This document shows positions 60,451 through 64,000 of a stretch of DNA of 64,000 nucleotides, piece after piece (position 1 is the stretch's first letter; every line of letters starts with the position of its first letter). This stretch comes from Parapristionchus giblindavisi (taxonomy: Eukaryota > Nematoda > Chromadorea > Rhabditida > Diplogasteridae): NCBI GenBank assembly GCA_943737045.1, contig CALSFV010000013.1:93501-157500 (forward strand). Reading direction: 5' to 3'. The position numbers were made by a program, and so were the translations under genes. A model generated the notes under the pieces. That model saw only the letters and a list, made by a program, of their open reading frames with translations, was not told the DNA's origin and ran no database searches.

Positions 60451-60760
60451 ATAAAGATTACGGTAGATATCAAATATCGATTGATTCATTGTTATTGTTC
60501 TTGTTGTGTTTTTCTCTCATTGTTATTCGTTGATTGCATTCTATAATCACAGAATCATATTACTATGTTGTACTTTGTTGATTTGTTGTTTCGTACTATA
60601 TTCATTTCATTAAAACTCATTTTTGCTCTGAAAGGAGTAATAAAAATAACCTGAAGTTAAAACGTGAATGTGTATTGATGTGATACTTGGTTGAATACCA
60701 CATTTATATCGATTAGTGATTAACAATTTGATTGAATACTAATCAATGATTACAGTATAG
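60451..60760. other. 310-bp spacer between the helicase and mL18 genes
   Basis: AT-rich spacer between two same-strand genes. Such spacing fits a nematode operon, but no trans-splicing signal can be proven. TACAGTATAG just before the ATG could be a splice acceptor. Confidence 0.4.
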
Positions 60761-62043
60761 ATGGCGAGTAAGACATTCCGATTCGCTGCCAACTACGTCA
60801 ATAGAAATCCTCGTAATGTTGAATTACTTGGTATTCAACAAAAACCAAGTGGATGGCAATTGGAGAAAGACTCTCATCTCAGATCATTCATATATAAGTA
60901 AGTTGAAGACAAGAGATCAAAGATCGATCTATCAGTTGAATAAATTGTCCCGTCTGATTACTGACGAAAAGTTGAAACATCGAATTATTGATTGATTACA
61001 GAGTAGAACTCATCCAAGGAAAGGCTCAACAAGTAGGAAGAGTTGTCCATAATGAGTAAGTATATAGATAGATAGGAATTTATTGATTGATCATATGTTT
61101 ATTGATTGATTCTTTATGTTCATTGAAAGAGTTGTTTGTTCTTCAGAAACGGAGTTGTCCTTGAGGCTTCTACAGCTGAACCAGCCATTGCACAACAGTT
61201 ATATAGGTATTCAAACATTTTATCATTGTAATATCCTATTTATTTTCATTTAATTGTAAGGCAAACTATGGTAGGGTGGCTATTTAAATTTAGCAACGAT
61301 TCTTTTTCACCGATAATTAAAGGTTATCACTCATTCTGTGAGCGGAATAACTTTATTTCGTATTCATCAATGATTTGCTATCGATATATTGATGGATCAA
61401 TCAATATTTATTGATTTCAGTCGTGTCGATACATCAGCAGCACTTAATATTGGTAGAGTACTCGCGAGGAGATGTCTCCAATCGGGTAAGTACAACTATA
61501 TTATTGATTTATATTATCGATTGAAATATTTATACATTATATTTATAGGTATCCACTTTGTGATGCCATGTGCAAATAATGAACAGAGGAAATTGAGTGA
61601 ACACGTAAGTTCACTTCCGATTCCAACCTGTACGATTCTTGTTTCATATACTTTTCATCAACCTTGAAGTAGTGGTGCATTTTGATACGGAATAAGCTTT
61701 AATCCTTCATGATAATTATCTCTTTGTAGCAAGGAGCGTTCTTCAGTGCACTTGAAGAAGGAGGATTACGATTAGAAGAACCTCAACCAATTCAACAGGT
61801 ATTCAATATACCCAATATATTAATTATTTGTTTAATTGAAATTAGTCATTAGAGTAACTACATATAGTAGGTCATATGACATTCCACTAATGCGTAACGC
61901 TCATTATCTTTCCAATCAATATCCTCCTTATTCTACAGTATCCATTACAGAATCAGGGAACGGACTCTCGATCAACATGGAAACCATATCCAATCAAACA
62001 CACGAGAGAAGATAAATTGGATGAATTACCTGGATATTATTGA
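60761..62043 (+). CDS. mrpl-18: Mitochondrial large-subunit ribosomal protein L18 (uL18m)
   Basis: A component of the mitochondrial large ribosomal subunit, in the bacterial L18 family that binds 5S-type RNA. The start at 60761 gives MASKTFRFAANYVNRNPRNV, typical of animal mL18 N-termini. Following exons give VELIQGKAQQVGRVVHNENG, VVLEASTAEPAIAQQLYS, DTSAALNIGRVLARRCLQSG, HFVMPCANNEQRKLSEH, and GAFFSALEEGGLRLEEPQPI. A C-terminal extension ends in KLDELPGYY, stop 62041-62043. Length (about 180-190 residues) and order fit the metazoan family. Seven short exons join in frame. Confidence 0.85.
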
Positions 62044-62826
62044 TTGTTTTATGAATGTAGATCTCTTAGTTATGATAGTATAGGAATAGTTCAATATAAT
62101 TGTTGTTATCTTTATCGTTTATTCATTTGATTCGTTCTCTATTGGATCATCTACTATTGTGTGTGTGGGTTGTTTTTCTCTTTCGACATCCTCTCTATTT
62201 TCATTTTCCTTCTTCTTCTTCTTCTTATTCTCTTTATTATCATCTATTCTTCATTTCATCTTCATCCTTTATCTTCTTCCTCTTCCTTCTTTTACATTTT
62301 TTAGACTTATTATTCTCTCTGATATACTCATTCTCCTTTATTCATTTCGTTCTATCTCTAGTTTAACTTGTAAACCTTGGACGAGTGACTAGAGTAGAGA
62401 TATAGATATCCATTAAGAATAGAAAGAGTGGGAAGAGAATGAGGACTCATGGAAAGATGTTGAGTGTAATATCAATGAGTGAATGAAACCATTCCAATTT
62501 ATTCATCTTTTATTATTCAATTGTTATCATTTCATAAAGATATATTAAATATTTTCTGATAGATCAGATAATAAATATGGAGTAAAGTGTGTTGAACGTA
62601 GAATACATGTCCATAGATGGAATTTGACGTCAATAGAGTTAGATTGTACTATCAAGACAGTAACTCCGCCCACTTTATAGGAAAACCATAGTATATCTGT
62701 ACTATTTCAAAGCTATGATGTGCATGTTTCGGATACAAAGTGAGTGAGGTTCAGCTGGAAAAAGCACGCGGCAGTGGGTGGGTGCCGCGCGCTTTTGCAT
62801 ACTATCAAGCTAAGGTCTCGATCAAT
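62044..62826. other. Intergenic region with a GC-rich hairpin
   Basis: AT-rich sequence with a TTCTTCTTCTT run near 62210-62230. A 14-bp stem with one mismatch, AAAAGCACGCGGCA (62760-62773) and TGCCGCGCGCTTTT (62783-62796), closes a GTGGGTGGG loop. I find no gene. Confidence 0.5.
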
Positions 62827-63222
62827 TTATTTTATGTTTCTTCTTAGTTTCTTTTTTTTCTTTAAATCTAGATGAACTGGCCCTGTAACGGTTTGTATGA
62901 AAGTTGAAGACTGTTTGAGTTTGTCTTCTTCCTCTCCCTCTCCCTCTCGGATTTCTCCCTCTCCCTCTTGGATCTCTCCCTCTCCCTTTTGTCTGTTCTC
63001 GATAAAATCCAGAACAATTGACAAAATCTTCCTTGGGATGATCATATTAACTTTAGAAATTGTCATCTTTTCCTACTTTTAACTGGACACTATCGATGAT
63101 TGGCTTTTTTTTTTTTGAAGAATTTGTTGGATATGTTCTCCTGTAAATGTTCTCCGAATGAATTTCCCCACACTATTTAACTGTGAGAACCAGAAATAGA
63201 AAAATAAACCATTGATTTCATT
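62827..63222 (-). CDS. Doubtful ORF pair containing (GGGAGA)n-coded residues
   Basis: A TTCTCACAG acceptor precedes LNSVGKFIRRTFTGEHIQQI, which ends in a stop at 63079-63081. A second frame begins at 63066 (MTISKVNMIIPRKILSIVLD, FIENRQKGEGEIQEGEGEI) and stops at 62827-62829 after LDLKKKKKLRRNIK. Both look partly coding, but no intron joins them. The middle part is encoded by a short (GGGAGA)-type tract at about 62930-62990. It may be a small unrecognised gene or chance. Confidence 0.25.
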
Positions 63223-63640
63223 GATATGAAATGTATGAAAAATCAAGTAATGAAGACTTTTCATTTACCTTTTTTGTTATTCGTTTTTATCTTTCTTTTC
63301 TTTCTGATAAAACTTCATTCCATTCTCTTTTTCACTTACAAAATTCCAATAGTTTCAATTCTCTACATACTTTTATGGCTATTTCCTTTAGAAGCGACTC
63401 AGCCAGACTACGGTTGGTCATTCTCATCAAACTTTTCATTTAGCTAACCCTAAAAAAAATACAAGTGAGGGTTTTTGATGAAAAGGATGATAACCAAACA
63501 AAATTGTGATTTTATGTGTTATATGTTCATTTCTTCATTTGTATTCTCTATTTGAACTAAAAATAAGAAAAGATACATTTATGCACGTTTTGTCTGTGTG
63601 CCATTGGTTGTGAACAACAAATCACGAGAATACTTCCTAC
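63223..63640. other. AT-rich region, no gene assigned
   Basis: Hydrophobic open frames on the + strand (63226-63447) are Phe/Leu-rich and lack motifs or splice context. I see no supported gene. Confidence 0.35.
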
Positions 63641-63873
63641 CTCTCTCTCCCTCTCCCTCTTCCTCTCCCTCTCCCTCTCCCTCTCCCTCTCCCTCTCCCT
63701 CTCCCTCTCCCTCTCCCTCTCCCTCTCCCTCTCCCTCTCCCTCTCCCTCTCCCTCTCCCTCTCCCTCTCCCTCTCCCTCTCCCTCTCCATCTCCCTCTCC
63801 CTCTCCCTCTCCATCTCCCTCTCCCTCTCCCTCTCCCTCTCCCTCTTCCTCTCCCTCTCCCTCTCCCTCAATG
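63641..63873. repeat. (CTCCCT)n array, about 38 copies
   Basis: Nearly pure CTCCCT hexamers with single CTTCCT and CTCCAT variants. It is the longest regular array in the window. ORFs across it (Ser-Pro, Arg-Glu, Gly-Glu) are repeat products. Confidence 0.96.
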
Positions 63874-64000
63874 TATCTCTGTAACATTCGATTTAGTCAC
63901 TCGTCTATAATTTTTCATTTATGGCGGTATCTTCATTTGAGCGTTCAACTAATGTACTTTTCATGTCTTTTATGAAATATCGATATAAACTAATCAATAA

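Noticed and set aside
63557..63975. Three overlapping 100-125 residue ORFs at the right end
   Set aside because: All are translations of the pure CTCCCT array in different frames.

Overview
The window looks like nuclear DNA from a nematode. Genes are intron-rich with short introns ending in TTTCAG or TTACAG. Neighbours include a stand-alone MSP-domain protein, a calcipressin, a SMARCD-type SWI/SNF subunit and a dead mariner element. The DNA is AT-rich and crowded with fold-back elements and (CTCCCT)n arrays. I cannot name the species. Gene models below were built by hand from reading frame, splice-site signals and protein motifs, so exon edges are approximate unless given.

Layout. 0-6 kb: C-terminus of a + strand gene, then two minus-strand genes, a polypeptide GalNAc-transferase (551-3135) and a classical protein tyrosine phosphatase (4091-5902). 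6-13 kb, all minus: a Ly6/uPAR-type three-finger protein with a minisatellite intron, two related small membrane proteins with acidic tails, and a small thrombospondin-type-1 membrane protein. 15-22.5 kb, plus: a calcipressin/RCAN gene and a cysteine-rich single-pass membrane protein. 23.3-26.6 kb, minus: a TTLL4-like tubulin polyglutamylase. 27-39 kb: a tentative 92-residue minus-strand gene whose roughly 10.7 kb intron holds three large fold-back elements and many (GGGAGA)n arrays. 40.9-45.3 kb, minus: SMARCD/BAF60. 45.7-47 kb, plus: a small membrane protein. 49.1-60.5 kb, plus: a DHX37/Dhr1-type DEAH helicase (C. elegans RHA-2 type) that carries a nested antisense MSP-domain gene, a mariner, a perfect palindrome and two other inverted-repeat insertions in its introns. 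60.8-62 kb, plus: a mitochondrial ribosomal protein L18 homologue. 62-64 kb: a doubtful minus-strand ORF and a long (CTCCCT)n tract.

The genes are mostly housekeeping or cell-surface genes with no shared pathway. The two same-strand genes DHX37 (ribosomal small-subunit biogenesis) and mL18 (mitochondrial ribosome) lie 310 bp apart and could be an operon, but the sequence alone does not prove it.

The unusual content is non-coding. It includes at least ten inverted-repeat elements from several families, four with convincing target-site duplications (8 bp hAT-like twice, TAA, TTAA), two fold-backs with tRNA-like parts, and introns that reuse a few short motifs across unrelated genes. I found no CRISPR array or bacterial-type system.
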